NCBI GenBank assembly: GCA_964059195.1
Contig: CAXKWD010000006.1
Span: forward strand, 7,804,530 to 7,868,529
DNA length: 64,000 bases
Direction of reading: 5' to 3'
From: Ectobius pallidus
Taxonomy: Eukaryota; Arthropoda; Insecta; Blattodea; Ectobiidae
In this document: positions 50,201 to 55,811 of the stretch, piece after piece
Layout of the letters: every line of letters begins with the position of its first letter
Position numbering within the stretch: position 1 is the stretch's first letter
Position numbers and translations under genes: made by a program
The notes under the pieces: model-generated
The model's database searches: none
What the model saw: only the letters and a program-made list of their open reading frames with translations
What the model was told of the DNA's origin: nothing

Positions 50201-50573
50201 CTATAAATAACAACATAATATTTCATAATAGAAAAAAAAAAAGGCCTTTGCACCAAAAATCATATTTCACAATTATAGGAGTGGGAGTGAAAACTCGTGA
50301 TCGGCATAAAATACCTTTTTCCCATTTTTTTTTCTAAATGTATAGAACGATATAATGCAGCACACCCCAAGTTGCGACCAAACAAGGGGGTGGAAGCTGT
50401 TCTAACACAGATAATATATAATGTACTGCGTCGCGAAACTTATGTGCAAACAAAAATTATGTTTGTGATATAATGTGTATCTTAGAAATATTTACTTACT
50501 GTCTACCAGTTCTGTGGTCATATTTGCGTTCCCAACCTGGTGGAAGAGGAGCAGTGTCTTGATTTTCCGCCAT
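11518..50573 (-). CDS. WW-domain protein gene (spliced, about 39 kb, family not recognised)
   Basis: The supported exons are 50573-50500, 33319-33205, 27051-26935 and about 11815-11518. Exons 1 and 2 join in phase 2 and give a full WW domain at residues 9-41: it opens LPPGWERKYDHRTGR, has both conserved Trp residues, the aromatic pair YYINYF, and closes WEDPR. WW domains bind proline-rich ligands such as PPxY. Exon 3 and the last exon are rich in Pro, Ser, Tyr and Gly, suggesting a disordered tail. The intron joining exon 3 to the 11.5-kb exon is 15 kb, and their phases agree only if an internal acceptor is used or an extra exon is missed. I do not recognise the family beyond the WW domain. 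All introns are full of transposons. Confidence 0.75.
11820..14595. other. WW-gene intron sequence, no gene seen
   Basis: AT-rich. It has GTTTTCAGCAACCACTTAGT and GCCATCATCAGAGCATG near 12575-12615 (a retroelement-like phrase), a small hairpin at 13370-13430, and ACAGACAGACAGACAC at 14395, as seen at the ends of old elements. Confidence 0.4.
15590..15785 (+). repeat. tRNA-related SINE-like sequence, family B
   Basis: GGCCTATGGGCTAACAGGG and GAGTTCAAATCAAATC look like eroded A and B boxes, followed by CGTGGCCGCCCAAATTGAC and TTGGGTTTTTCATGGTT. No tail or target duplication identified. Confidence 0.45.
15854..16637 (+). mobile_element. hAT element remnant with perfect 8-bp TSD
   Basis: 784 bp bounded by CAGCGTTTTTCAACCT and its inverted partner AGGTTAAGAAACGCTG, flanked by ATATAGAC at 15846-15853 and 16638-16645. 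The plus strand retains the C-terminal hAT block as AMQFSTTYLCEKGFSSLV (16168-16220), the dimerisation region of ZBED5-like hAT transposases. Everything else is eroded. Confidence 0.9.
16733..17182. mobile_element. Short TIR element ending in a microsatellite
   Basis: ATTCAAATATAAGTCGC at 16739 is inverted at 17159-17176. The interior carries a sequence (GCATAACACTAACCACATAG, then CGAATAATGTACGATACACT) that recurs inverted at 21488-21690. The right end abuts an (AGT)n tract. A 97-codon minus-strand frame inside is probably not a gene. Confidence 0.5.
17183..17320. repeat. Microsatellites (GTA)n and (ATT)n
   Basis: About ten GTA units from 17183, then an ATT/GTT tract from about 17240 to 17312. 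It makes a spurious serine-rich reading frame. Confidence 0.95.
17740..18875. other. WW-gene intron sequence, no gene seen
   Basis: Ends in GGACAGACAGACAAACAC and TTATTATTATAG (18650-18690), like the phrase at 14395, suggesting a decayed element. Nothing coding. Confidence 0.4.
18880..19693 (+). mobile_element. 5'-truncated non-LTR retrotransposon (C-terminal ORF2)
   Basis: Open frame 18903-19550 (215 codons) matches the region after the RT palm in LINE ORF2: GKLLGIMLDTKLTWNDHI, LRHLKYSVPDD, FHSILSYGVHLWGN, QKKAVRIVSNSSW and NRFRSVLKSWL. It ends FNANLNSIFS-stop, followed by a short 3' UTR and a (GATT)n tail at 19675-19693, as in CR1/L2-like LINEs that end in short tandem repeats. No RT active site remains. 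Confidence 0.82.
19695..20770. other. WW-gene intron sequence, nothing recognised
   Basis: AT-rich, no frame over about 60 codons, no inverted repeat noticed. Confidence 0.4.
20773..21484. mobile_element. Palindromic Tc-type derivative, copy 1
   Basis: 712 bp flanked by TA. Inverted arms span nearly the whole element, centre near 21130. The ends read CAGTGWGTCCCATGCAAGAG. Each arm, read inward to outward, encodes the end of a transposase: VSEAEFMRVKENFLKRCQYC then VDARGEHFQHLL, a C-terminal pattern of insect Tc-type transposases. The small frames starting MWMQEEN on both arms are out-of-frame by-products. Confidence 0.82.
21488..21690. repeat. Second copy of the repeat inside 16733-17182
   Basis: Reverse-complement match to 16815-16985: GTGTATCGTACATTATTCGA, CTATGTGGTTAGTATTATGC and CTTCGCTCAGAACC in the same order. 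It begins directly after the palindromic element at 20773-21484. Confidence 0.55.
22420..23150. mobile_element. Palindromic mariner derivative with a doubled right end
   Basis: TA-flanked; left end TGAGGCACATCCATAAAGTA. Arms of about 300 bp are inverted and both encode the mariner 3' end. The inner right part reads HPAYSPDFAPSDFHLF on the plus strand, including the third catalytic Asp. The right terminus carries the end sequence twice (TTTATGGATG at about 23071 and 23134), about 60 bp apart. Confidence 0.78.
24049..24980 (+). mobile_element. mariner remnant with long inverted ends, interrupted by a pogo MITE
   Basis: Left end TGAGGGCTGTTTTATTTTCA after TA; about 165 bp of inverted similarity to 24835-24980. 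The plus strand 24220-24400 reads the mariner N-terminus (MESPAKCEVSAVIQFLHAEE, then a helix-turn-helix with stops). The 328-bp element at 24505-24832 splits it. Confidence 0.8.
24505..24832. mobile_element. pogo/Tigger-type MITE, 328 bp
   Basis: CAGTAGAGTCCCGAAAACTC at the left is inverted at the right (GAGTTTTCGAGACTCTATTG), with TA at 24503-24504 and 24833-24834. Removing it rejoins the flanking mariner sequence. No coding sequence. Confidence 0.88.
25250..25895 (-). pseudogene. hAT-like transposase fragment (GTF2IRD2/ZBED-like)
   Basis: Minus-strand pieces KDMWYVKNFNLQRHYFGHAA (near 25860) and SAIHCIMHKENLCTKSLK (near 25630) resemble the N-terminal zinc-finger region and the HCxxHRENL block of domesticated-type hAT transposases. 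They are in different frames with stops between, so this is a decayed copy. No TIRs found. Confidence 0.6.
25975..26180 (+). repeat. SINE-like body, family C
   Basis: GGGGTCGACTCAGCCTCTAA, AATGAGTACCAGGAGCAATC, CTGGGGGTAAAGGCGG and the GCTGACAACCTTACCACC end form a typical insect tRNA-SINE body. The head is not clear. It produces spurious reading frames on this strand. Confidence 0.55.
26935..27051 (-). CDS. WW-domain gene exon 3 (Ser/Pro/Tyr-rich)
   Basis: 117 nt, exactly 39 codons, phase 0 at both ends, after acceptor GTCTACAG and before donor GTAAAT. It is rich in Pro, Ser, Tyr, His and Gln (HVYPSNSSQYPPQPAFQSPA). Phase agreement with exon 2 and the low-complexity content support it as the next exon. 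Confidence 0.75.
27362..27989. mobile_element. pogo-type MITE, 628 bp
   Basis: TIR CCTCATTTTACGGACTATAA against inverted CCGTATTTTATGGACTATAA, continuing GATGCAC/GACGCAC, flanked by TA at both ends. Non-coding interior. The ATAAGACG word is shared with the elements at 28209 and 58327, suggesting related pogo families. Confidence 0.82.
28209..28722 (+). mobile_element. pogo-type element with transposase N-terminus remnant, copy 1
   Basis: TIR CCATATTGGCCCAAATATAA / inverted CCGTATTGGCCCGAATATAA, TA-flanked. On the plus strand 28516-28610 reads [20 protein letters not shown] then [10 protein letters not shown], which resembles the N-terminal DNA-binding region of pogo/jerky-like transposases. 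A second copy lies inverted at 58327-58845. Confidence 0.8.
29369..30009. mobile_element. hAT-type element with 8-bp TSD and subterminal repeats
   Basis: AGGGTTCGGATGTTTATGAC at 29369 is perfectly inverted at 29988-30007, and TGATAAGT flanks both sides (29361-29368, 30010-30017). AAATATGAC-type words recur many times near both ends, the pattern of hAT subterminal transposase sites. No transposase gene inside. Confidence 0.83.
30282..30973. mobile_element. Palindromic mariner derivative, same family as 22420-23150
   Basis: Inverted arms of about 300 bp with ends GGGCAGTCCACAAAATAAGT / inverted GGGCCGTCCAAAAAGTAAGT. The right inner part encodes HPPYSPDLTPSDFHVF on the plus strand; the left arm repeats it on the minus strand. 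The right end is followed by TA. Confidence 0.78.
30980..31880. other. WW-gene intron sequence, nothing recognised
   Basis: No domain, TIR or long frame seen. 32190-33200 is likewise empty apart from simple AT-rich sequence. Confidence 0.4.
31898..32170 (-). mobile_element. tRNA-derived SINE, family D, with TSD
   Basis: On the minus strand it starts near 32170. The A-box region is GGGTTGGTAGCATGACTG and the B box is CCCGGGTTCGATTCCCGG. The body contains AGTTTCCTTCCTAGGTCAGG and it ends in an (ATC)n tail. Flanks TTAATCGTTTGAT (31885-31897) and TTAATTGTTTGAT (32171-32183) form a near-perfect 13-bp target duplication. Confidence 0.85.
33205..33319 (-). CDS. WW-domain gene exon 2 (second half of WW domain)
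   Basis: 115 nt between acceptor TGATTGCAG and donor GTATGT. With the two bases of exon 1 it reads 39 codons: H-YYINYFNKTTTWEDPR, then VRYRQLAQTAPQPLVPESIP and L-Q. It contains the second WW Trp and the terminal Pro. The intron 5' to it is about 17 kb. Confidence 0.88.
33525..33792 (+). mobile_element. Insertion with 20-bp TSD and tRNA-like sequence at its 3' end
   Basis: CATTCTGACTTCACCTTTCC occurs at 33505-33524 and again at 33793-33812, bounding 268 bp. At 33711-33783 the insert carries a tRNA-like sequence: A box TAGCTCAGATGGTTAGAG and B box CTGGTTCAAATCTTGG. A normal tRNA SINE has this head at the 5' end, but here it lies against the 3' duplication. It is too diverged in its stems to be called a working tRNA. 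Confidence 0.7.
33849..34289 (+). other. 146-codon open frame of unknown meaning
   Basis: Phe/Ile/Asn-rich with no recognised motif, no splice context and no homologue known to me. It sits between the 20-bp-TSD insertion and a Tc-type transposase fragment. It may be a chance frame or the eroded front of that element. Confidence 0.2.
34325..34910 (+). pseudogene. Tc-type transposase fragment (N-terminal and core)
   Basis: The plus strand reads a helix-turn-helix remnant (STIHDFVHKRLRLRAYKLQL), then AFLDMVCFSNEATFHTSGKV and NKHNCRIWGTEHPH, then SPKLMCGVH and a stop. The CFSNEATF block carries the first catalytic acid in insect Tc-type transposases, here with Asn where Asp is expected in the family's SDEA motif. 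The sequence continues in another frame (PFFFVEPT-like) to about 34910. It may be a source family for the palindromic copies at 20.8 and 36.4 kb. Confidence 0.72.
35270..35460 (+). repeat. GC-rich dispersed repeat, partial copy
   Basis: TTCCCCTTTCCACTCGCATG, ATGCCTGTAGCCGC, CCGGTAATGCGTAATTGCGA and CACCTAATATTTCACAAT are the reverse complement of the unit at 43560-43735, in the same order. It is a GC island in AT-rich DNA. Confidence 0.7.
35455..35800 (-). pseudogene. LINE ORF2 C-terminal fragment
   Basis: Minus strand reads VFKNRVLRKIFGPMGERDEN, then GDWRKLHNDELHNLYSPPD, then MKWAKHVVRMG and GRPRRRWKENIRIDLREV. These are the conserved C-terminal blocks of many insect LINE ORF2 proteins. No RT core remains; one in-frame stop is seen. 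Confidence 0.8.
36378..37266. mobile_element. Palindromic Tc-type derivative, copy 2
   Basis: TA-flanked; ends CAGTGTGTCCCACGCAAGAG and its perfect inverse. Same family as 20773-21484, but the centre is longer. The right arm (36890-37266) is the fuller one and reads VSEAELMRVKENFLKRCQCC then VDARGEHFQHLL. An inserted piece in the centre partly repeats the arm (AACCTGAACCATTACACC at 36810). Confidence 0.82.
37425..37600 (+). repeat. SINE body, family A (headless copy)
   Basis: Same body as the SINE at 9.6 kb: CAGGGTGCACATAGCCTCATG, then GAGGAGCCACTTGATGAAG, but without a clear tRNA-like head. It lies just left of the palindrome at 37607. Confidence 0.5.
37607..38137. mobile_element. Large palindrome, about 255-bp arms, touching the LINE 5' end
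   Basis: Left arm 37607-37862 and right arm 37882-38137 are inverted copies at roughly 85-90% identity by eye, joined by about 20 bp. Shared blocks include ATTTCCCTAYATTCCTCCAT, GTAGTTGATAAAATATTT and TTTAGCTAACTAATAAATTC. No coding potential. A fold-back or MITE. Confidence 0.8.
38198..39355 (+). CDS. LINE ORF1 protein with 2A-like motif, coiled coil and RRM-like domain
   Basis: 385 codons. Residues 34-48 form a hydrophobic segment (CVWFFGIIMVALLVI), directly followed by GGVEMNPGPP at 49-58, a 2A-type ribosome-skipping motif with Gly in place of the usual Asp. Residues about 72-135 are Lys/Glu/Leu-rich with heptad spacing, likely a coiled coil. Residues about 136-250 (RNIVIFGMEERNRE, VYRLGKGRNRPILVKFV, RLDHDYSYEERRTRRELLP) resemble the RRM and C-terminal RNA-binding domains of L1-type ORF1p. 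ORF1p is expected to bind element RNA. It ends at a single UAG, in frame with ORF2. Confidence 0.85.
   Translation: MGIDLETYRARIGTFGRSKIKNNNNEQVQYLSKCVWFFGIIMVALLVIGGVEMNPGPPGNNSESSDNPTTVTDLLKKMDEKINKKLEELNKKMDYTQGMWNNLQEKYEDMKKDIDTLKELKWTTQKLEKESRLRNIVIFGMEERNRERRVDTCARVTEFIKKELNMNLTELHIENVYRLGKGRNRPILVKFVSGITKDQVMSRAPMLKGRRFRLDHDYSYEERRTRRELLPFLRKARSEGKFAVLVKDKLRVEQRLYDLHFCKNNITLEPLNRSPAVDKENVPGDTTQPEKTIKLSRTTHARPQVIDTPAPEMVDVNSQCQQLGACAIDGRNTADIASRQTVSDDEIISSPQGSLIQLDKTNSRASKQAYNLRNWATPQPKFFKK
39356..42782 (+). pseudogene. LINE ORF2 (AP endonuclease and reverse transcriptase), one frameshift
   Basis: The endonuclease half is open from the ORF1 UAG to 40018 (LLNVEGIRN, CVVETWLK with the catalytic Glu, GVTYHHP, ITGDFNSRTG). 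From about 39940 the frame changes and stays open to 42782 (VDYILVSHFL; SPH where the family has SDH). RT motifs are clear: SPGMDGIQ, motif A FIDLQKAFD, motif B RTGVRQGCNLSPQLFN, motif C KFADDLVL. The C-terminus has a zinc-like GRCPLCLSNEDAEHIILSCP. There is no AUG at the start of the frame: the first in-frame Met lies inside the endonuclease domain. The frameshift lies between 39936 and about 40000. Confidence 0.85.
43020..43205. repeat. TTGGG/CCCAA-rich block
   Basis: Short self-complementary words are dense here: CCCAACTGTTGGG, TTGGTTGGGTGGG, CCCAACATTGGCCCAATG. Open frames on both strands come from this composition. It follows the LINE tail by about 40 bp. Origin unknown. Confidence 0.5.
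43208..43735. repeat. Complex repeat unit, direct copy 1
   Basis: Order of parts: ATTATAGCTAGGAGTCTTAA, GTTGAGCAGTGAAGAAAG, then 55-60-bp phrases of the type TGCAAGGG...TAATTGTGAAATATTATG repeated about four times, then a GC-rich block and GCCGAATGATTGGG. The same order recurs at 43960-44535, giving a period of about 750 bp. Confidence 0.75.
43960..44535. repeat. Complex repeat unit, direct copy 2
   Basis: Same order as copy 1: GTTATAGCTAGGAGTCTTAA, GTTGAGCAGTGAAGAAAG, CTGCATCAATTAAGCCA, AAATATTATG phrases, a GC-rich block rich in GGCGGGG-type words, then CTTGCCGAATGATTTGCC. The reverse strand reads GGCGTAGTGGGTTAAGAC, close to a pol III A box, so a tRNA-related origin is possible. Confidence 0.7.
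44790..45490 (-). repeat. 112-bp tandem array, 6 units
   Basis: The word CAAAACTAGCG (or a close variant) occurs at about 44845, 44955, 45069, 45181, 45293 and 45405, spacing 110-114. Each unit has GTAGTTAAAGGTTTAATATC and two copies of CTACTCACRGGTGACAGTT about 32 bp apart. Confidence 0.92.
45491..46849 (-). repeat. 183-bp tandem array, left arm, 8 units
   Basis: GAACACGAATATAACAATAA recurs at 45671, 45853, 46036, 46219, 46403, 46584 and 46766 (spacing 181-184), with one degenerate copy at 45499. Units are reverse-complement copies of those right of the centre. Confidence 0.95.
46852..49300 (+). repeat. 183-bp tandem array, right arm, 14 units
   Basis: CGTGTTCAGAAGG, preceded by TTATTATTGTTATATT, recurs at 46930, 47111, 47296, 47480, 47663, 47846, 48030, 48211, 48393, 48576, 48759, 48940 and 49123 (spacing 181-185), with a degenerate copy at 49287. 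Many units are 183 bp, a multiple of three, so frames such as GTGYYYCYIRVQKG run across units on one strand and NNNNNQFLPHFEK on the other. Confidence 0.95.
49305..49780 (+). repeat. 80-bp tandem array, 5 units
   Basis: TGTTGCGCTAGTTTTG recurs with CGCTAG at 49375, 49455, 49535, 49615 and 49695, exactly 80 bp apart. It is the inverse of the 112-bp array, but each unit lacks the second 32-bp CTACTCACGGGTGACAGTTA segment. Confidence 0.92.
49951..50310. repeat. Inverted partial copy of the 43.2-44.5 kb complex repeat
   Basis: AAACCCCTCTTTCCCAGGCG and GGGTCCCATTAGTGTTGGTG match the reverse complement of 43775-43815. Further right come ACCCTTGCATAATATGTCAC and TTTGCACCAAAAATCATATT, the same ATATTTCAC/TTGCACC phrases in reverse. 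So the repeats flanking the fold-back are themselves inverted across it. Confidence 0.6.
50500..50573 (-). CDS. WW-domain gene exon 1 (start codon, first half of WW domain)
   Basis: 74 nt from ATG at 50573: M-A-E-N-Q-D-T-A then LPPGWERKYDHRTGR, ending in CA before the donor GTAAGTAAA. This is the only upstream Met close to the WW domain. The 5' region is very short before a 516-bp MITE begins at 50628, so the promoter or leader probably lies in or beside that element. Confidence 0.85.
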
Positions 50574-50627
50574 TTTTAAAAAACGGTGTTTCCTTCTTGA
50601 CAGAATCGACCTGTTTCTATTCATAAA

Positions 50628-51143
50628 TAGGTTTGTTCGCAAAGCAAATCCGTGACTGCTTGAGAATTGGTTGTACTGCGCATGTCCAGTCTGTTAATTA
50701 CCCGTGATTTGCACTTTGCGAACGGTTAGAAGAATTTGGAATCGATAGTTTCTGCGTTTAATCGATATATGCTAATAAAATATATATTTCCCTTTGACAT
50801 GTTATAAATGCAATATACATCGACAATATAATCTATATTTTGGGAAACTTTTAATTATCTTCCATTATTCATACATATAAGTAGCCTATGTTTATAAATC
50901 TGGCGCAATGTTATAGGAGGGAGGAGTCAGGCGCGTGAAAATAGGTTACTGCGCATGTCTCTGATAACAATTCATGCTAGAGCCTGCAAACTTTTCTTAT
51001 AGTACAGAAACTGTCCGTGAGAGCTTTGCGAACAGAAGATTGAAATCAGAATCACGGATTTTCGCTTTGCGAACGCGTGTGGAGAAAGAGCGCATGCGCG
51101 AACGATAAGTTCCTGGTTTCTGACTGCTTTGCGAACAAACCTA
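50628..51143. mobile_element. MITE, 516 bp, 19-bp perfect TIR, beside the WW-gene start
   Basis: TAGGTTTGTTCGCAAAGCA at 50628-50646 is perfectly inverted at 51125-51143. The ends may include a TA target duplication. The core CTTTGCGAAC also occurs at about 50714, 51017 and 51063, and TCCGTGA/TCACGGA occurs near both ends, giving a nested set of subterminal repeats. Its left end is 55 bp upstream of the ATG at 50573. Superfamily unassigned. Confidence 0.83.
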
Positions 51144-53705
51144 GTAATAATATGTGGGAATGCACCCAATGGGTATTAGTTGAGTTTATCACTCTTTGCA
51201 AAAGTTGGTCAAAGATACATCTCGACGTTTGCAAGTCAGTACGTGGTATCTATCACACTTGCTGGCGCACAGTCTGCATTCGCACTTTTCGTCGGGGTCG
51301 TGATATTTTTCTGTCTTGCACACTCGGTGATGAAAGCCGTGCACGGCGAACCGCGTCATCAGATGTCTGAGCTCATATCCGGCTTGTGTCCATTCTCTAT
51401 TCATCACTGCGTCCGTGGCATAGAATTCTGGCCATATTGTTTCCCTCTTCTTATATAGTTCTTCTCGGAGTTCTCTGTAGGCTGTTGTTGTTGGCAGCAT
51501 CAAGCGGTAGTGAAGTTCCTCTATAAAGAACTGTTCTTTCGCAAGGATATATGTCAAACGGGAAAGCGTGTATTTGGACAGACATAGCGCCCTCTTTAGG
51601 AACATTCCTTTTATTCTTTCTATGTCTTGCAGGTTTTTTTTCTTTAGATGTTCCCATATGATTTCTATTCCGTATGCTATAATGGGCGTGATCTTTAACT
51701 GGAAGAGTTTCATTGCCGTGGTCAAAGTTAGTTTATGGAGGTTCTTGATTCCATTTATTGCAGTTATTGCAGCTGTCATTCTTTCTTTGATGTGGATGGT
51801 GTAGATATTTCCTTGTGATTGTAGAGTAATGCCAAGATATTTGAAGTGGGGGACTCTTTTTAGTGGTACGTTCTTGAGCTGGATTAAATCATTGGCTGCT
51901 AGTCTTCCTCCTCTTCTGAAAGTCATTTTTACCGTTTTGTTGCTGTTTAGCTGTAACTCGTTTTTCTCAGCCCATGCTGCAAGTTTATTGAATGAGATCT
52001 GTAGACTGTCTATTTTTTCTGATACAAGGACCATATCGTCTGCGTACGCGTATATTTTAACATCTTCTGTGTCTATGGCTGAAGGTATCTCTGAGGTAGC
52101 TATTATGAAGAGAAGAGGGCTCAGGGGATCGCCTTGCAGCACCCCGTTTGTCTGTTCTATTGGATTTGATAAAGATACTGAATTGTCTATTTCTATGTAG
52201 TTGCTTGTTAAAATGTTTCTTATTAGCCTTGTTTCGTGGTTCTTGCCTGCAATTTCCTCTACTTTTCCAATGAGTATATTTCTGTTTAGAAGGTCGAAAG
52301 CCTTTGTGTAATCTATAAACACTGCGTGTAGTTTTCCACCTGGGTGTCTTAGGGCATTTTCGACGTCTTCTTGGAGGCATCTTATTGCTTGGATCGTAGA
52401 TTTTCCTTTCATGAATCCGAACTGTTGTTCGGGCAGTGTTTCTTCGGTCATAAGATAAAGTCTTTTTGTTAGTAGTCCTGTCAGTATTTTTAGTCCAGTA
52501 CATTCTAGGGCTATGCCTCTGTATGAGTTCGGGTCATTTACCGCACCCTTTCCTTTATATAGGATCTTTAGGGTTGCAGTTCTCCATTTTTGCGGTATCT
52601 TTCCTTGTCGTAGGCATTGATTGAAGATATCTGTCCATACTTCCTTTAGCAATGGTGCTGTGGCTTTGATGTGTTCATTGTATATACCATCTGGTCCGCA
52701 TGCTTTTTTATTCATTGTCGTTACTATTGCTTTTTCTACTTCCTCTACTGTAAAGTAGTTGGGTGGTGATTCGGTTTCTTCGTCTCCGTTCATTACCTCA
52801 GGTCGTGTTTCTTTGGCCCTCAAGACTTTGCTGAAGTGATCTTCCCATATTTCATGGGATATATCTCTTGGGAAGTGAGGTTGCTTGGGTGTCAGTGCCT
52901 TGTACCATTTTTGTTCTGCCTGTTCTATGAGTTGCTTTTCTTCCCTTATCATGTATTCCTCTTTTGCTTTATTCACAGTCTGTTTATATGATGTTCTTTT
53001 CCTATTGTATTCCTCTAGGTCTCTTGTTGATTTGGTAGTCTTTGCTCTATGCAAGGTTGACAATGCCCCTTTCCTTGCTTCATAGCACTCTTTTGTGAAC
53101 CATGGTTTTGCTGCTCTATTATTTTCTTTCTTTTTTATTGTAGCAGATTTCATATGATATACGAGTGCATCTACTGCTTCGTCTAAATTGCCTTCTTTTA
53201 TTGTTTCTGATAATTGTTGGATATCTTCCTTTTTGAATAGGTCCAGGTCCACTCTTCTTGTCGCTGTGTTTTCATGTTTTATTGGAGCTTTTTGTTGGTT
53301 GGTGGATGCGACGTTTAGCGTTAGTTCTGTTGGAAGATGCTTTCGTATGCTGATGCTTTGGAGAGTTTTAGTTGAGGATGACAATATGCCTTTAATGTTA
53401 CTGAAGAAGATATCTATAGTGCTGCTGCCATTGTGACACAGATATGTTACGTCCTCTTTAGCACTGAGTAATGATATTCCTTCACTTTCTAGGTATCGTA
53501 TTACTGCTTTGGTTTTTTCCGTTGGCTTGTCAATCCTACAATTTAGATCTCCCCCTATTATTAGAAGCTCGGATTTATTGGCCAGAGATATTGCTTCACT
53601 GAGGCAGTCTATAATTTCGTAGTCCTTCATTTCTGGTTGGAAGTAAACACCTATGAATATGCTATGTGAGGTCTTTATTTCCAGCACATTTGAGGTTTTG
53701 AGCAT
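51144..53705 (-). mobile_element. 5'-truncated non-LTR retrotransposon with intact ORF2 remainder
   Basis: A single 838-codon frame (53705 to 51189) runs without a stop. It lacks the start of the endonuclease, begins near GVYFQPEMKDYE, keeps IIGGDLNCRID (residues 49-59), and carries RT motifs FIDYTKAFD (463-471), GVLQGDPLSP (521-530) and YAYADDMVLV (552-561). It ends with a Cys/His cluster (CECRLCASKC, YHVLTC). An in-frame TAA lies just before the first Met. It belongs to a different clade from the LINE at 38.1 kb; not assigned further. The 3' UTR is only about 45 bp before the MITE. Confidence 0.87.
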
Positions 53706-55811
53706 GGGAACCTTTTACGTGCAGTTAAAAATTTGTCCACCAGAGCGCAGCAGGGTCTGAGGAGGTCCTGCCATCTCGTTCTGCCATATACTTATGCGTA
53801 TCAATAGATGTGAATAATGTTGGCTTTCCTATAAAAACTGGCGATTAATAACGTTTAAGTTATATTCCAGAAATCAGATACCTATATTCTGCCTAGGAGA
53901 GTGTGAGATCGCCAGAAAAAGTATTGATTTGTTAAAAGAATTAAATAATTAATGTCTGTCTGAAGTAATAATTGGTTGTAATTATTAAGTCGAAAAGAAC
54001 CCGTGGGGTGTGTCAGCAAAAACAGGAACAATAATTATTTTGCAGTGGCAGAGACTTGTGTAGCTTAGTGACAAATAATTCAAAATATTAAAATTATTCC
54101 TGTATATCGTGATGACATTGTATTCGTTAAATGGTGTAGAAATATTTCAAATTTTATGAAACATTTAGAACTTGTTGTACAGTACTTCACAAAGAAAACA
54201 TCCCATCTTCTTTAGATTTATAACCATAGTCGTAAATATGTTAAAAAAAAATATTTATACTGTAAGTCATTTTTAAAAAGTAATTTAGGTTCATGGTTGT
54301 TTGCTTTCACAATATTCTGTATATATTTCAGCTTTCGGTTATGGATTTACTGTGTGGTAAACAGATGCTAATATTTGATTAATATAACACAGTAGTTATA
54401 GAAAGTAAAGAACTTGGATACAAATGTGTAAATATTTTGTTCCTATTATCATTAATATTTTATAAATAAATTTAGGTTACGTTTGCTTGCTTCTAAATAA
54501 TATCCTTTAAAGGCTTACGAATAAGACATGCTCCAGAATTATAGCTGTCATTAAGTTTTTGTGTGGAAAACAAATAAAAATAAAGGCATTTGAATAGTGT
54601 ATCATATTAGTAATAGAATGTTCTTTTCATGAAGTCAACGTAATTTGAAAGAAGCTGGAATGTCAAAATAAGGTAATAAGGAAATGATTTTCGTGTGATT
54701 ATTACTATAGGCCTAAATGCGTAATATTTTTAACGTCAACGCCCATCCATAATATAGGTTTATACTTTTTGTTTTAGAATTATATTGCATAAGTTTCAGA
54801 ATTATGGCTCGCAGGTAATTGTTGTTCATTGTACTGGGTTCTCATATGCTAATAATTCAAAATACTACGTTCTCTTCGATTCGAGTTAAAATATCTACGT
54901 GCATCGGTAATTCCAGTTCTAATATAGTGTTTTAATATCATTAATGTGCATTATAAAAGTGAGTTGTATATAATAACAGTGTAGTTGATTTATTTATCTT
55001 TTTATTTTTTATTTTTTGTATTTAGAGGGAAAAAATAGCCAGTGCCAATTGCCAGTATAGAAAGGGAAAATATGCTTTGACGTTTTCTTTAAAATATATA
55101 TATATATATTTTTTTTAATCTTCAATTTACAAGAACAACCAATGTCTGTAAGAATAATTCAGTTTTGAAATTGTTTCAATTTTACGATTTGTTTTAATGT
55201 TTGCAATGAAAAAACTTACGAATTTAAACAAAATATTAATAATTTTATTATACAAATTATAAAAAATGTGAAACAGAAATATGTGAATTTTTGTTAGGAA
55301 GTTGATAAATTAAGTAAGTTGTATTTATCAAATACTGTCCATAGAAGTAATTTTGTATCATCGTTTGAAAGAGAATAAATGGTTGAGTTTCCTGCTGGGC
55401 GAACTTTCTGTTTAAAGCAACAGAACATAAGTGAATCTTGTCCATGGCCTTCTGTTGTAGATAATGAGAATATTACTTCTTGTTAAGTGTTATTCTTTGT
55501 AAAAATGATTAAGATAGTGAGTCAATTCTGAGGATTTGAGAGTGTTGATCGAGGAGATTTGAAGGAAATCATAGACTATTAGCTATTAGCATCCGTTTAA
55601 TCTTCCTTATATTTTATAACCATATATTTCGTAAAACATATGTGTACACCTCTGTTTTACACAGAGGATCGCCACAACATGTTTTCTGGCATTCTGATTG
55701 ATGTTTAAATAGTCTGTTCCATTATGTTCAATGGGCAGCAGACGACATGCTTGGACCTCTTTTGACCCTGCTGCCACCTATCGGGAGTCGCTGACAGAAA
55801 GGTTCCCATTA
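53706..55811. other. Gap between LINE and ING gene, bounded by an imperfect inverted repeat
   Basis: GGGAACCTTTTACG...GCAGCAGGGTCTGAGGAGG at 53706-53770 resembles the reverse complement of 55760-55811 (GACCCTGCTGCCACC...GAAAGGTTCCC). The 2 kb between is AT-rich with no frame over about 62 codons. It could be a TIR element with decayed contents, or paired leftovers of one transcribed repeat. Confidence 0.4.

Noticed and set aside
51568..53436. Plus-strand frames opposite the LINE ORF2 at 51-53.7 kb, and minus-strand frames opposite 39-42.8 kb
   Set aside because: Antisense shadows of long real retrotransposon frames.
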